From contig NZ_CP083387.1 of the NCBI RefSeq assembly GCF_020042345.1, forward strand, positions 3,782,001 through 3,846,000: a DNA stretch of 64,000 nt, given 5' to 3'. Numbering within the stretch: the first letter of the stretch is position 1; each line of letters begins with the position of its first letter. This DNA is from Arachidicoccus terrestris. GTDB taxonomy: Bacteria; Bacteroidota; Bacteroidia; Chitinophagales; Chitinophagaceae. The position numbers and the translations under genes were made by a program. The notes below the pieces were generated by a model, which had not been told where the DNA came from, did no database searches, and saw nothing but the letters and a program-made list of their open reading frames with translations. Below, one piece after another: positions 37,001 through 44,348 of this stretch.

Positions 37001-37595
37001 TGATATTTTTGCCCTGGGCGAGATCGCAGAACACAATGGTAGGCTTTATGGTATTACTGCGGCAGCTGAACAGCAGGCGAGTATTGTAGCCAGTTATCTT
37101 CATGGGGATATCGCCCATTATTATGAAGGGTCGCTGCCCATGAATTTACTGAAAGTACACGGTATCCAGGTGTGTTCGGTTGGCATTGCAGATGCTCCGA
37201 AGGGAGACACTTCCTTTGAAGAAGTGATCTTTATTGACCGCTCTAAAAGATATTATAAAAAGTGCATTGTCCATCAGGATAGGTTAGTCGGAGCGATTCT
37301 GATCGGTGATAAAACTGAGTTCCTGGAATTTAAAAGCTTGATCGAAAATAAAACGGAGCTCTCTGAAAAACGATTGCAACTGCTCAGGAGCGGTAAACCG
37401 GCGGAACCGGTACTCGGTAAGATTGTCTGTTCCTGTGGTAATGTAGGAGAGGGTAATATTATGAATAAAATTAAAGATGGATACCTGGATCTTAAGGCGC
37501 TTTTTCAGGCGTCAGGAGCGGGGCAGGGATGCGGAAGCTGCCGTTCAGAAGTGCAGGCCATCCTGGACAGAACCCTGACGACATCATTGGTCTAG
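34095..37595 (+). CDS. Assimilatory nitrate reductase fused to NAD(P)H flavoprotein and [2Fe-2S] domain
   Basis: 1166 residues combining what is often two proteins (NasA and NasC/NasB). Residues 1-690: molybdopterin oxidoreductase with an N-terminal [4Fe-4S] site (C9-x2-C12-x3-C16 ... C44), NIDTNSRLCMSSAV (Mo-ligand Cys), WTMGLNQSVRG, GRPGCGPFSLTGQPNAMGGR and a C-terminal molydopterin dinucleotide-binding domain (LILTTGRIRDQWHTMSKTG). Residues about 700-1100: FAD/NAD-binding flavoprotein (ILIVGAGAAAYGFVKRY, YDILILATGSRPF, VVIIGGGLLGIELAG, IFALGEIAEHNG) like NirB's. Residues about 1108-1166: BFD-type [2Fe-2S] (IVCSCGNVGEGNI ... GQGCGSCRSEV). No signal peptide, so cytoplasmic and assimilatory. 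The single chain can carry electrons from NAD(P)H to Mo. Confidence 0.93.
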   Translation: MPVSYKTTCCYCGVGCGITVHKDRNGALQVEGDKEHPVNRGMLCSKGMNLHYTVMDKTDRLLYPEMRYHKQMPRKRVSWETALERAARTFSAIIKKYGPESVAFYASGQCLTEEYYIVNKLVKGFIGCNNIDTNSRLCMSSAVAAYKMSLGEDSVPVCYDDIEETDLILVAGANPAWCHPIVWRRVEAAKAANPNLKIIVSDPRKTQSCALADIHLQITPGTDITLHHALARILIENGNIDWGFIHRHTEGFEDLQKKVMERSVEEAAAICAVAVEDIYATAAMIAEAKGLITMWTMGLNQSVRGVDKNLSLINLNLITGRIGRPGCGPFSLTGQPNAMGGREVGGLANILPAHRLLSSEADRLYVQQFWNGKPIKESPGLTATEMFEALETGTLKAIWIMGTNPLVSLPDVRKAESALSKAAFVVVQEISNQPETLHYADLILPAAAWAEKEGSMTNAERRITYLSQITEPPGEARPDAEILCDFARRMGFHGFDFESNEAIFLEHCRLTAGTNMDISGLDYSILKAKRSVQWPYPKDPVSQHTPRLFADGQFYTKSGKAMLYGPADLNESEALSDKLPLILTTGRIRDQWHTMSKTGKVNKLKQHIDRSFLEMHPEDARQRGIEEGMLVEVSGARGIVRVKAKITPDIKSGVVFLPMHWGKILGNDLNRANNITHCLLDKVSRQPDFKYAAVQVSRYVKPRQRILIVGAGAAAYGFVKRYRELNAYDDIEVFSKEDQPFYNRVMLPDYISGAQHWEQIVKMTEAEETDYRIQLHRGISIVNIDKAGKRIQDDRGNWHIYDILILATGSRPFILKDTPKMRGIFAMRTRGDADGFLRYLDRKAGKVVIIGGGLLGIELAGSLMEIGVPALILQRSSKLMDRQLDTLGCQLLHEELVERGIEVLFNEEVDRFVGDEKLTGLRLKSGNSITCQAVVMAIGTRPNIELAQLAGLTCKRGVVVNAYLETSAPDIFALGEIAEHNGRLYGITAAAEQQASIVASYLHGDIAHYYEGSLPMNLLKVHGIQVCSVGIADAPKGDTSFEEVIFIDRSKRYYKKCIVHQDRLVGAILIGDKTEFLEFKSLIENKTELSEKRLQLLRSGKPAEPVLGKIVCSCGNVGEGNIMNKIKDGYLDLKALFQASGAGQGCGSCRSEVQAILDRTLTTSLV

Positions 37596-37638
37596 CGTGT
37601 TCGGGTAGGTAGCAACATCAGGGAATAAATTTTACATT

Positions 37639-39126
37639 ATGCAGAAGGCAAAAACATATAGTGTTTCTTTTAAAGGAGGGATTGTCTCACCAGGATTCCT
37701 GGCAGATATCCTGGCAGTGGCAGCAACAGCGGGCGTAAAGCAATTGCGGTTGGGCTTAAGGCAACAGTTGCTTATCGATATAAAGCAAAGCTATCAGGCT
37801 GCATTTGAAAAAACATGCCTGACCAGGGGGATTATGATAGAAGAGCGGCATCTGGCCAGCCCGGGTATTATGAGTGCTTATCCTGTCATTCATTTTAATC
37901 AGGAAGATAGTTGGCTTAGAGAAGGGGTGTATAAAGACGTTTTTGATCAGTTTGAAACGCCTATACGCTTTAAGGTGAATATTGTTGAATTCAACCAGAG
38001 TTTTGTTCCCTTGTATACAGGACATATTAATTGGATCACGACTGAAAAGCCGCATTACTGGAGACTGGCATTGCGACTGCCGAATTCAGGAGCTGTGTTT
38101 TACTGGCCTGAGTGGATCTATACCAACAATATAGCTTCGGTGTCTAGGGCGATAGAAGAAGTTTTAATGGACCCTGCACTTATAACGGGTGGGGACTGTG
38201 TTTTTTTTAAGAAATTGCTTCGCCGGAAATTAGACAGTATCAGTTACATTTATGTACCTGAAGAAAATATGGAGCATACGGCGAGGTTTTACCTTCCTTA
38301 CTATGAAGGGTTTAATAAAATGGATAACAGCTATTGGCTGGGGATCTATCGCCGGGATGAATATTTTGATCTGGCGTTTTTAAGGGAGATCTGTGAACTT
38401 TGCCAGCAATCAAAAATTGCGGAAATGTATACAACGCCCTGGAAGAGCCTAATCATTAAGGATATTGACCCTGGCAGCCGACCACGCTGGGATAGGATCT
38501 TGGGTAAATACAGGGTCAATGTCCGTCATGCAGCCAATGAACTGAACTGGCAGATAGAAGACCAGTCGGAGGAGGGACTCAGTATAAAAAGGGCGGTGAT
38601 ACGACATTTTGATAAGGAAGATGTGAGAACTTACGGGCTCTGCTTTGGCGTACAGATAAAATCGCATTCAACATTATTTGCCTCGGTATTGATTAAGAAA
38701 AAAGTAGTCCGCAATCCGCACAGGTTAAAGTCCCTGGATAGGTATGATATTCTCCATACGGCAGATTTTAACCCCAATACACAGCACTGGGTCCTCTTCA
38801 GGGAAGACGTCAAAAAGGAATTTATTGGAATCTATCTAGTTTCCTTATGTAAGGAGTTCTACAGCAGAACTGGTGAAGATCAGCCCGTCCAGTCGGGAAA
38901 TAATACGTCAAAGGAAACTGAGGATGTAAAGGCACAAAAAGAAGTCTATCAATGTAATGTATGTTTAAGTGCCTATGACCCGGAACAGGGGGATGCAGCG
39001 GTCGGAATTCCTCCGGGAACGGACTGGGAGCAGTTGCCCAGCAATTATTGCTGTTCGGTCTGTGGCGCGGAAAAACCCGCATTTAATCCTGTACATCTCG
39101 GTGTATTGCAATATATTGATGGATAG
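37639..39126 (+). CDS. Siroheme-reductase-like protein lacking cofactor cysteines, fused to rubredoxin
   Basis: 495 residues. The body has two nitrite/sulfite reductase-like half domains: FKGGIVSPGFLADILAVAAT with LRLGLRQQLLIDIK (about residues 10-50), and FYLPYYEGFNKMDNSYWLGI with MYTTPWKSLIIKDI and VNVRHAANELNWQ (about 220-310). Where active reductases have the C-x5-C and C-x3-C ligands for siroheme/[4Fe-4S], this protein has none (RFKVNIVEFNQSFVPLYTGH), so it should not bind that cofactor. The C-terminus (about 440-487) is a complete rubredoxin: YQCNVCLSAYDP ... YCCSVCGAEKP. It lies 43 bp after the nitrate reductase and 17 bp before the Rdx gene, inside the nas operon. Probably an electron carrier or assembly scaffold for nitrate or nitrite reduction; no function is known to me. 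Confidence 0.82.
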   Translation: MQKAKTYSVSFKGGIVSPGFLADILAVAATAGVKQLRLGLRQQLLIDIKQSYQAAFEKTCLTRGIMIEERHLASPGIMSAYPVIHFNQEDSWLREGVYKDVFDQFETPIRFKVNIVEFNQSFVPLYTGHINWITTEKPHYWRLALRLPNSGAVFYWPEWIYTNNIASVSRAIEEVLMDPALITGGDCVFFKKLLRRKLDSISYIYVPEENMEHTARFYLPYYEGFNKMDNSYWLGIYRRDEYFDLAFLREICELCQQSKIAEMYTTPWKSLIIKDIDPGSRPRWDRILGKYRVNVRHAANELNWQIEDQSEEGLSIKRAVIRHFDKEDVRTYGLCFGVQIKSHSTLFASVLIKKKVVRNPHRLKSLDRYDILHTADFNPNTQHWVLFREDVKKEFIGIYLVSLCKEFYSRTGEDQPVQSGNNTSKETEDVKAQKEVYQCNVCLSAYDPEQGDAAVGIPPGTDWEQLPSNYCCSVCGAEKPAFNPVHLGVLQYIDG

Positions 39127-39161
39127 GATTAAACTGGCAGATAATGAATAAAAATACAGTG

Positions 39162-39443
39162 ATGAAACCAATTATTGAAATTGAGTATTGCCCCAAATGT
39201 GGCTGGCTATTAAGGTCTGCATATATCGCACAGGAGTTATTGACGACTTTTACAGAGGAGTTGGGAGGGATTACACTTATCCCCTCTGCCGTAAGCGGAC
39301 GTTTTGAAATGCGATTGGATAAGAAAGTGATTTTTGATCGTAAAAGTTACGGAGGTTTTGCGGATATCAAATGGCTTAAAATGACCGTGAGAGATTTGGT
39401 TGCCAAAGACAAGCCGCTTGGACATACGGAGCGCCATAATTGA
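39162..39443 (+). CDS. SelT/SelW/SelH (Rdx) family redox protein, Cys form
   Basis: About 93 residues from ATG 39162 (an in-frame ATG at 39144 overlaps nothing and is also possible). Thioredoxin-like Rdx family: EIEYCPKCGWLLRSAYIAQE gives the C-x2-C redox centre, here with Cys in both positions where animal homologues have selenocysteine, then GGITLIPSAVSGRFEMRLD and DRKSYGGFADIKWLKMTVRD. No enzymatic role is settled for bacterial members. Its position between the rubredoxin fusion and moaD is suggestive of a redox or sulfur-transfer role in the nitrate system. Confidence 0.88.
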   Translation: MKPIIEIEYCPKCGWLLRSAYIAQELLTTFTEELGGITLIPSAVSGRFEMRLDKKVIFDRKSYGGFADIKWLKMTVRDLVAKDKPLGHTERHN

Positions 39444-39502
39444 GCGGTCCGTGGTATAATTTAAACAAAAGTGATATTGTAAAATCCTTTAAATAGTGAA
39501 GC

Positions 39503-39742
39503 ATGAATGCAGAAGTAGAGGTATTGTTTTTCGGGGTGCTGAAGGAAGTTACGGGGATTCCTTCTCTTCGGTTATGGGATGTATCGGATACAAACAGTGT
39601 TAAGAAAATCATCGTAAATCGTTATCCATTGCTGGCGGAGTATCGCTATGTCATTGCATTAGATAAACAGCTGATTGGTTCAAACTGTCCCCTGCACAGC
39701 AGTCACACGATTGCATTTATGCCGCCTTTTTCGGGAGGGTAG
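39503..39742 (+). CDS. moaD: Molybdopterin synthase sulfur-carrier subunit
   Basis: 79 residues ending IAFMPPFSGG-stop; the free C-terminal Gly-Gly is the thiocarboxylate site of MoaD/ThiS proteins. The N-terminal EVEVLFFGVLKEVTGI is the ubiquitin-like first strand of MoaD. Together with MoaE it inserts the dithiolene sulfurs of molybdopterin, the cofactor of the nitrate reductase three genes upstream. The stop is 75 bases before the moaE start. Confidence 0.92.
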   Translation: MNAEVEVLFFGVLKEVTGIPSLRLWDVSDTNSVKKIIVNRYPLLAEYRYVIALDKQLIGSNCPLHSSHTIAFMPPFSGG

Positions 39743-39818
39743 TACTTTGCCTTGTTAGACTGAAATAATTATCCCTGGGGATTGAAGAATAAATAAATTG
39801 AATGATCAAAGAGAATAT

Positions 39819-40262
39819 ATGAAAAGAAGCCTATTTATACAAGGCCCGATATCAGTGGCCTTTGTGTCCGCACAGATCAGAAAGCATCAGTTAAAGACGA
39901 ATATTGGTGCTAATCAGATCTTTTTGGGACAGGTACGCCATGATCAGCTGACGGAAGGGAAGGTGAGCGGGATCGAGTATACCGCCTACGAAGAAATGGC
40001 ATTAGAAAAAATAGAGCAGATCAGAGAAGTACTTTTTAATAAATATCCGATCCGATGTTTGCACGTCTATCATAGCCTGGGTCTGGTAAATGCAGGCGGC
40101 TGTTCACTGTTTATATATGTTTCGGCTACACATAGTGAGCCGGCTTTTTTAGCTTGTCAGGAATTATTGCAAAGCATAAAGAACGAAGTGCCTATCTGGG
40201 GTAAAGAAGTATTTGAAAGCGTCGGATTTCAGTGGAAAATAAATCGAGGAATAAGAGATTAG
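39819..40262 (+). CDS. moaE: Molybdopterin synthase catalytic subunit
   Basis: About 147 residues from ATG 39819, preferred over the upstream TTG at 39798. MoaE family: ANQIFLGQVRHDQLTEGKVS (the G-x-V-R segment), IEYTAYEEMALEKIEQI, VYHSLGLVNAGGCSLFIYVS (active-site region), and VPIWGKEVFESVGFQWK with the conserved K-E and W. Works with MoaD. moaA, moaC, moeA and mobA are not in the window, so the rest of Mo-cofactor synthesis must be elsewhere. Confidence 0.93.
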   Translation: MKRSLFIQGPISVAFVSAQIRKHQLKTNIGANQIFLGQVRHDQLTEGKVSGIEYTAYEEMALEKIEQIREVLFNKYPIRCLHVYHSLGLVNAGGCSLFIYVSATHSEPAFLACQELLQSIKNEVPIWGKEVFESVGFQWKINRGIRD

Positions 40263-40333
40263 TTCGCCACTTTTATTACTTTCAACTGGATGTTTTATCG
40301 TTTATAATAAGGTACGGACAATAAGGGAATAAA

Positions 40334-40360
40334 GAAGCCCTCCGGTTAACGGAGGGCTTC
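40334..40360. terminator. Terminator between moaE and rpsA
   Basis: Perfect 11-bp GC-rich stem (40334-40344 with 40350-40360) and 5-base loop between convergent genes; T-rich on the minus-strand exit. Confidence 0.82.
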
Positions 40361-40402
40361 TCTCTTATAAAATCGATCGAAACTATAAGTAATCTGTCAG
40401 GG

Positions 40403-42304
40403 TTAAGCCTGATCTTTAGCTTCGTTTTCCTCAGATTTTAATTTGGCTTTAATGTCAGCTAAAGCACCTAAATCACCCAAAGTCGTTTTCTCAACTTTGC
40501 TCTGAATCGCTTTTACAGCTTTCTTGGTGTTTTCTGTTTCTGCTCTGGCTTCTTTTTTAGCCGCTTCTTTGGTTTCGTTAGCCGCTTGTTCCCAAATACG
40601 GGCGTGACTTAAAACGATACGCTTTTCGTTTCTATCAAATTCGATAACAACAAATTCTGCGGTATCATCCTGTCCTACACTTGTGCCATCTTCTTTGGCC
40701 AGGTGACGGTTAGGAACGAATCCTTCCAGACCGTAAGGTAACTGAACCAGTGCACCTTTTTCGTCTTTGCGGGTTACCGTTGCTTCATGTCTGGTACCAA
40801 CAGCGAAAGTGTCTTCCAGGGCGTTCCAGGGATCTTCTTCCAGTTGCTTGTGACCTAACTGTAATTTGCGGTTTTCTTTATCAATAGACAAGATAACCGT
40901 ATCAATGTTATCGCCAACTTTGACATACTCAGATGGATGGTTGAAGCGTTTCAGCCAGCTCAGATCGCTGATATGGATCATGCCACCGATACCTGGTTCC
41001 AGTTCAACAAATACACCGTATGGCGTGATGTTTTTCACCAGGCCGTTGTGTTTGCTGTTTTCTGGAAATTTATCTTCAATCGTATTCCATGGGTCTTCTG
41101 TCAGTTGCTTGATAGACAGGCTCATTTTGCGGGACTCTTTGTCCAGGGTAACCACCTTAGCTTCGTACTCGTCATTTAATGTAAAGAATTCCTTCGCATT
41201 GATTGGGGTGTTTGCCCAAGTGATTTCACTAACGTGAACCAGTCCTTCAACACCCGGCTGAATTTCCAGGAATGCACCGTAGTCTTCAATGTTAACAACT
41301 TTACCTTTTACGGTAGCACCTTCAGTGATGTTTTCAGGAAGAACATCCCAAGGATGTGGAGTCAGTTGTTTCAGACCCAGGCTGATGCGACGTTTGTCAT
41401 CATCAAAGTCCAGAACAACTACCTGGATTTTCTGATCCAGTTTCAGCACCTCAGACGGGTGAGAGATTCTGCCCCATGAGATATCTGTAATATAAAGTAA
41501 GCCATCTAAGCCGCCCAGGTCCATAAAGGCACCAAAGTCAGTGATGTTCTTCACTGTGCCTTCCAATACCTGACCTTTTTCCAGCTGGCTAATGATCTGA
41601 GCACGTTGTGCTTCTATATCACTTTCAATCAGCGCCTTGTGAGAAACGACAGCATTCTTAATGGTTTCGTTAACTTTCACCACTTTGAATTCCATGGTTT
41701 TTCCAACGAACTGATCATAGTCAGTTACAGGTTTAACATCGATCTGAGAACCTGGCAGGAAGGTTTCCATACCAAATACGTCTACAATCAGACCACCTTT
41801 CGTTTTGCTGGTAACAGTACCGGTAACAATTTCACCAGTTTTGTGTACTTCCACAATGCGTTCCCAGGCGCGGAAAGTGCGGGCAGATTTACGGCTCAGA
41901 TGCAGGTTGCCCTGACGGTCTTCTTTTTCAAGAACCATTACTTCCACTTCATCACCTACTTTCAGGTCAGGTAAATCGCGGAATTCATTCAGGGAGATCA
42001 GACCATCACTTTTAAACCCGATGTTCACAACAGCGTCAGTTTTAGTGAGTCCTACGATGGTACCGTTCACTAATTCGCCGTCTTCGATCTGGATAAAAGT
42101 ATCTTCATATACCTTTCCGTACTTTTCCTGATCTTCTTTAGAATAATGTGCAACATTCCGTTTGTCGATTGACCAATCGAAATCATCATGTGCAGATTCT
42201 ACAATTTCAGGTGCATTTGTTGTCGCTGTTGTCGCTTCGGGCTGAGTGGCAGCCGCTGCTTGTTCCTGTTCAGCGTTTGGATTAACAATATTGTTTTCGC
42301 TCAT
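40403..42304 (-). CDS. rpsA: 30S ribosomal protein S1
   Basis: About 633 residues from ATG 42304 (MSENNIVNPN); the open frame reaches 42349 but the leading 15 residues look like untranslated leader. Six S1/OB repeats are visible, each with a G-x-V-x-x-x-x-x-x-G-A-F/L pattern: e.g. GTIVGLTKTDAVVNIGFKSD, GTVKNITDFGAFMDLGGLDG, GKVVNIEDYGAFLEIQPGVE, GLVKNITPYGVFVELEPGIG. An acidic N-terminus (Gln/Glu/Thr-rich) and a Lys/Glu/Ala-rich C-terminal tail flank them, a common Bacteroidota form. S1 binds mRNA on the 30S platform. Terminators bound the gene on both sides. Confidence 0.96.
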   Translation of the reverse strand: MSENNIVNPNAEQEQAAAATQPEATTATTNAPEIVESAHDDFDWSIDKRNVAHYSKEDQEKYGKVYEDTFIQIEDGELVNGTIVGLTKTDAVVNIGFKSDGLISLNEFRDLPDLKVGDEVEVMVLEKEDRQGNLHLSRKSARTFRAWERIVEVHKTGEIVTGTVTSKTKGGLIVDVFGMETFLPGSQIDVKPVTDYDQFVGKTMEFKVVKVNETIKNAVVSHKALIESDIEAQRAQIISQLEKGQVLEGTVKNITDFGAFMDLGGLDGLLYITDISWGRISHPSEVLKLDQKIQVVVLDFDDDKRRISLGLKQLTPHPWDVLPENITEGATVKGKVVNIEDYGAFLEIQPGVEGLVHVSEITWANTPINAKEFFTLNDEYEAKVVTLDKESRKMSLSIKQLTEDPWNTIEDKFPENSKHNGLVKNITPYGVFVELEPGIGGMIHISDLSWLKRFNHPSEYVKVGDNIDTVILSIDKENRKLQLGHKQLEEDPWNALEDTFAVGTRHEATVTRKDEKGALVQLPYGLEGFVPNRHLAKEDGTSVGQDDTAEFVVIEFDRNEKRIVLSHARIWEQAANETKEAAKKEARAETENTKKAVKAIQSKVEKTTLGDLGALADIKAKLKSEENEAKDQA

Positions 42305-42484
42305 AAAAAAATCCCGAGGGTTTTTATTCGGGACTGCAAAATTAAGCAATTATTGTCAAAATCAGCTGTAAAAGCCTTTGTTTTTGCGAAGTTTCAAGGA
42401 TTTTCTGCTTAAAAAGGAGACATTATCGCCTTTGCCGATCAGTACACATTTGGATTATTGGTATTGTTCTGATTATCAGAATCT

Positions 42485-42541
42485 TATATTCAAATCGCCG
42501 GAGTCCGACATACGCTTTCGGACTCCGGCGATTTGAATATA
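42485..42541. terminator. Long perfect hairpin terminator downstream of glnS
   Basis: Perfect 24-bp stem (42485-42508 with 42518-42541), 9-base loop. It sits just after the glnS stop (42553) on the minus strand and upstream of rpsA. No strong T-run, so it may act as an mRNA 3' end or processing stem as much as an intrinsic terminator. Confidence 0.7.
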
Positions 42542-42552
42542 GTTATTGAGGG

Positions 42553-44223
42553 CTACTTTCTGCTCTCTTTCGCCCAGCTGTCTTTCAGACCGACGGTACG
42601 ATTGAAAACTGGCTTACCCTGTGCATCTGATCCGGTACCTGAATCCAGGATAAAATAACCCTTACGCAAGAACTGGTAGGCCAGACCGGGCTGATCTTCC
42701 AGAATTGCTGGTTCTGCAAGAGCTTGCTCGTTGAATATTAGAGAATCAGGATTCAAATGATCTTTATAATCTCCTTCGGCACTGCCCATATCTTCTACGG
42801 TAAATAGTCGGTCATATAATTTCAGTGTAACCGGCACATGATGGCTGGCACTCACCCAATGCAACGTGCCTTTTGCTTTCAACGTGTTGTCGCCACTGCC
42901 GCTTCTGCTTTCAGGAAAATAAGTGCAATTGATTTGTGTAATATTGCCTGCTGCGTCCTGTTCAAAACTGTCGCAACGAACGATATAGCCATATTTTAGC
43001 CGCACCATTTTCTCTGGTGCAAGGCGGAAGAATTTCTTTGGCGGATCTGCCATGAAATCTTCTCTTTCGATATAAAGCTCTCTGGTAAACGGGATTTTTC
43101 TATACGTCTTTTCTTCCGTTTCCGGATTATCTTCACCCTCAAGATAGTCAATCTGTCCTTCCGGAAAATTGCTGATCACTAGTTTAACGGGATCGAAAAC
43201 AACCATTCTCCTTGTAGAAGTTTTATTAAGATCTTCCCTGACAAAATATTCCAGTAAACTTAGGTCGATCAGATTCTCTCTTTTTGCAACGCCGATTTGC
43301 TTTGAAAACTCCCGGATAGCCTTAGCGGTGTAACCTCGCCGGCGCATGCCGGAAATTGTCGGCATTCTGGGGTCGTCCCAGCCTTCTACCACCTTGTCCG
43401 TCACGAGCTGCAACAGTTTTCGCTTGCTCATGACCGTATAGGACATATTCAGCCTGGCGAACTCATACTGATGGGATGGGAATATCTCCAGCTGTTTGAT
43501 CAGCCAGTCGTATAATGGACGATGGGGAACAAATTCCAGTGTACAGATTGAGTGGGTAATCTGCTCGATGCTATCACTTTGGCCGTGTGCAAAATCGTAC
43601 ATGGGATAGATACACCACTTGTCACCTGTACGATGGTGAGTGGCATGTTTGATCCTGTAAAGCACCGGATCACGCAGCAACATATTAGGGGCTGCCATGT
43701 CGATCTTTGCACGAAGGACCTTCTCGCCGTCTTTGTATTTGCCGGCGCGCATCTGTTCAAAGAGGGTAAGGTTTTCTTCTACGGAACGGGAGCGGTATTG
43801 ATTGGCAACGCCTGGCTGGGTAGGGGTGCCCTTGCCGGCCGCGATCTGTTCGCTGGTGCTGTCATCAACATATGCCAGGCCCTTTTTAATGAGGGTCACT
43901 GCAAGCTGGTACAAATCTTCAAAATAATCGGAGGTGTAGAGTTCTTCCGCCCATTCAAAGCCGAGCCATTTGATATCTGCCTTAATACTTTCTACATATT
44001 CTGTTTCCTCTTTTTCGGGATTGGTGTCATCAAACCGAAGATTGGTCTTACCATTATAGCGTTCTGCCAGCCCAAAGTTCAGGCAGATACTCTTGGCATG
44101 TCCGATATGCAGATAGCCGTTTGGCTCCGGCGGGAACCTGGTAACGACCTGCTCGCATTTACCAGACTTAAGATCGTTTTCAATAATTTCTTCTAAAAAA
44201 TTCAGTGACTTCTCTTCTGACAT
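42553..44223 (-). CDS. glnS: Glutamine-tRNA ligase
   Basis: 556 residues, the size of E. coli GlnRS. Class I synthetase motifs: PPEPNGYLHIGHAKSI (HIGH) near residue 31 and YTVMSKRKLLQLV (KMSKS equivalent, V-M-S-K-R) near 266; RFDDTNPEKEETEYVESI is the GlnRS/GluRS insert. The C-terminal anticodon-binding beta-barrels include GDNTLKAKGTLHWVSASH. Direct charging with Gln means this organism need not rely only on the amidotransferase route for Gln-tRNA. Followed by a strong hairpin. Confidence 0.97.
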   Translation of the reverse strand: MSEEKSLNFLEEIIENDLKSGKCEQVVTRFPPEPNGYLHIGHAKSICLNFGLAERYNGKTNLRFDDTNPEKEETEYVESIKADIKWLGFEWAEELYTSDYFEDLYQLAVTLIKKGLAYVDDSTSEQIAAGKGTPTQPGVANQYRSRSVEENLTLFEQMRAGKYKDGEKVLRAKIDMAAPNMLLRDPVLYRIKHATHHRTGDKWCIYPMYDFAHGQSDSIEQITHSICTLEFVPHRPLYDWLIKQLEIFPSHQYEFARLNMSYTVMSKRKLLQLVTDKVVEGWDDPRMPTISGMRRRGYTAKAIREFSKQIGVAKRENLIDLSLLEYFVREDLNKTSTRRMVVFDPVKLVISNFPEGQIDYLEGEDNPETEEKTYRKIPFTRELYIEREDFMADPPKKFFRLAPEKMVRLKYGYIVRCDSFEQDAAGNITQINCTYFPESRSGSGDNTLKAKGTLHWVSASHHVPVTLKLYDRLFTVEDMGSAEGDYKDHLNPDSLIFNEQALAEPAILEDQPGLAYQFLRKGYFILDSGTGSDAQGKPVFNRTVGLKDSWAKESRK

Positions 44224-44281
44224 ATATAAATTGATTCTTACTGCTAAAGTAGGTGCATTATCTGCCCCTGAAAGTTCAAAA

Positions 44282-44320
44282 TTACAATAAAGGCAGCAAA
44301 TCCTGCTGCCTTTATTGTAA
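44282..44320 (-). terminator. Terminator after arginine decarboxylase
   Basis: Perfect 17-bp stem (44282-44298 with 44304-44320), 5-base loop, directly downstream of the decarboxylase on the minus strand. Confidence 0.85.
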
Positions 44321-44348
44321 GGTTATAAGGTTTCTTTGATGAACCAGA

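Noticed and set aside
43552-44196. 214-codon plus-strand open frame inside glnS
   Set aside because: Antisense shadow of a certain synthetase gene; composition follows the codon pattern of glnS.
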